Source: Ascaris suum
Taxonomy: Eukaryota; Nematoda; Chromadorea; Rhabditida; Ascarididae
Reading direction: 5' to 3'
Length of the DNA stretch: 64,000 bases
Assembly (NCBI GenBank): GCA_013433145.1
Contig: CM024173.1
Coordinates: forward strand, 6,592,322-6,656,321
Position 1 is the first letter of the stretch. The number at the start of each line of letters is the position of its first letter. The notes beneath the pieces are model-generated. The model ran no database searches, was not told the origin of the DNA, and saw only the letters and a list, made by a program, of their open reading frames with translations. The position numbers and the translations under genes were made by a program. Positions 63,301-64,000 of the stretch are shown one piece after another.

Positions 63301-64000
63301 AGGAAGATGAAAGAATCAAAGAAGAGGAAAAGTGGAAGAGGGGTGTAAAAGATAAGTAAAATAAGTAAAATTAAAAGAAAGGAAGTAATCCTTTGATTTA
63401 AAAACTATTTCCTTTATCTCATACTTACCCCTTTCCTCTTCGCTCTCTTCGTCTCATATCCAGTCCACATGGCTACTGACCTCAAGTTCACATTTTCTCA
63501 GCTGACGATATCGTGTGATAAGGATACTTTACAACATCCTTTTTTCCCTACATTACCTTTTGCGTGTAAACGATTCTCCCTCTTTCATGAGAGTGTTCCT
63601 TAGCTAGCGATCGTTTTTTATTGCAGAACACTCGTATACCTCCAAAAACACTCTGAAAATCGGAATTTTGAAGTCGCAGCGGAGGAAAGGGTGATTAAGG
63701 AATCCTGATCACTGTCATTTCCTCCAAATATTTTTGACTAGAGTTGCATGGCAGTGAACAAATTTCGGCAGTCGCGATGAGAACTATAGCTTCCACTCTC
63801 CTTCACATGCTTGAAAATCTGAGTTGTTGATGACCTGATCGTGTCCTTTACTCTATGAAAATTATCCTCTTGCTCTTTCTTGCGGAATTACTCTACGCAA
63901 GCTCCTCGAGATCCTGCTCTAACTTTCGTCCTCAAATCGCCATTCGGAATCCACCTACCCTTAATCCGACTCCCTCTGCCGCCCTAGCACAACGCTTATT
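60367..64000. other. intergenic right end with G-rich run and inverted repeat
   Basis: A G-rich stretch at 61100-61123 (GGGG, AA, G10, TT, GG, A, GGG) has quadruplex potential. A run at 62821-62838 (G6, A, G4, TATT, G3) is weaker. An imperfect inverted repeat is listed separately. The 136-codon frame at 60750-61160 lacks an ATG at its start and any domain. No gene is supported to the window end. Confidence 0.45.
63287..63461. repeat. imperfect inverted repeat (purine arm / pyrimidine arm)
   Basis: The left arm is purine-rich and the right arm pyrimidine-rich. Matching words in inverted order include TATGAGA/TCTCATA, GAAGAGGAAA/TTTCCTCTTC, GGGGT/ACCCC and GATAA/TTATC, with gaps. It resembles a decayed MITE-like hairpin, but purine bias alone could create part of the match. 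Confidence 0.4.

Overview
The window looks like a parasitic-type nematode genome fragment, probably rhabditine (strongylid) or a close relative. It is AT-rich, genes are sparse, and introns run from about 0.37 to 3.9 kb with TTTCAG/TTGCAG acceptors. The one gene I recognise is nearest to nematode zag-1. The species cannot be fixed from the sequence.

The anchor is a zag-1/ZEB-family gene on the + strand, 37332-50764. I assembled nine exons by matching reading phase and splice sites, giving a model of about 655 aa. The order is two N-terminal zinc fingers (exons 1-2), a Q50 homeodomain split at the classic position 46/47 intron (exons 3-4), a PLDLS CtBP-binding motif (exon 5), a linker (exon 6) and three C-terminal zinc fingers (exons 7-9), ending CKPYRE. 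Known family members are neuronal/mesodermal transcriptional repressors that bind paired CACCT(G) sites.

On the left, 5988-7220 (+) holds a small three-exon gene, found by splice-phase matching. It encodes a 94-aa protein with a signal peptide, an eight-cysteine ectodomain of about 28 residues, one membrane span and an acidic tail. I cannot name a family for it. Weaker exon-like fragments lie at 432-634, 1576-1864, 29194-29487, 33679-33938, 51846-52896 and 60139-60366 (+), and at 42734-42817 and 57337-57612 (-).

The remaining intergenic DNA holds GC-richer islands at about 9.0, 15.0, 21.4, 22.7, 30.8 and 53.2 kb. It also holds a 157-bp (AT)n array, diverged interspersed repeats (9.9/11.0 kb; 34.7/35.3 kb with a tRNA-like SINE candidate between), G-quadruplex-type runs, and a cluster of CACCTG E-boxes in the 8 kb upstream of zag-1. 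I found no bacterial, viral or CRISPR-like system.
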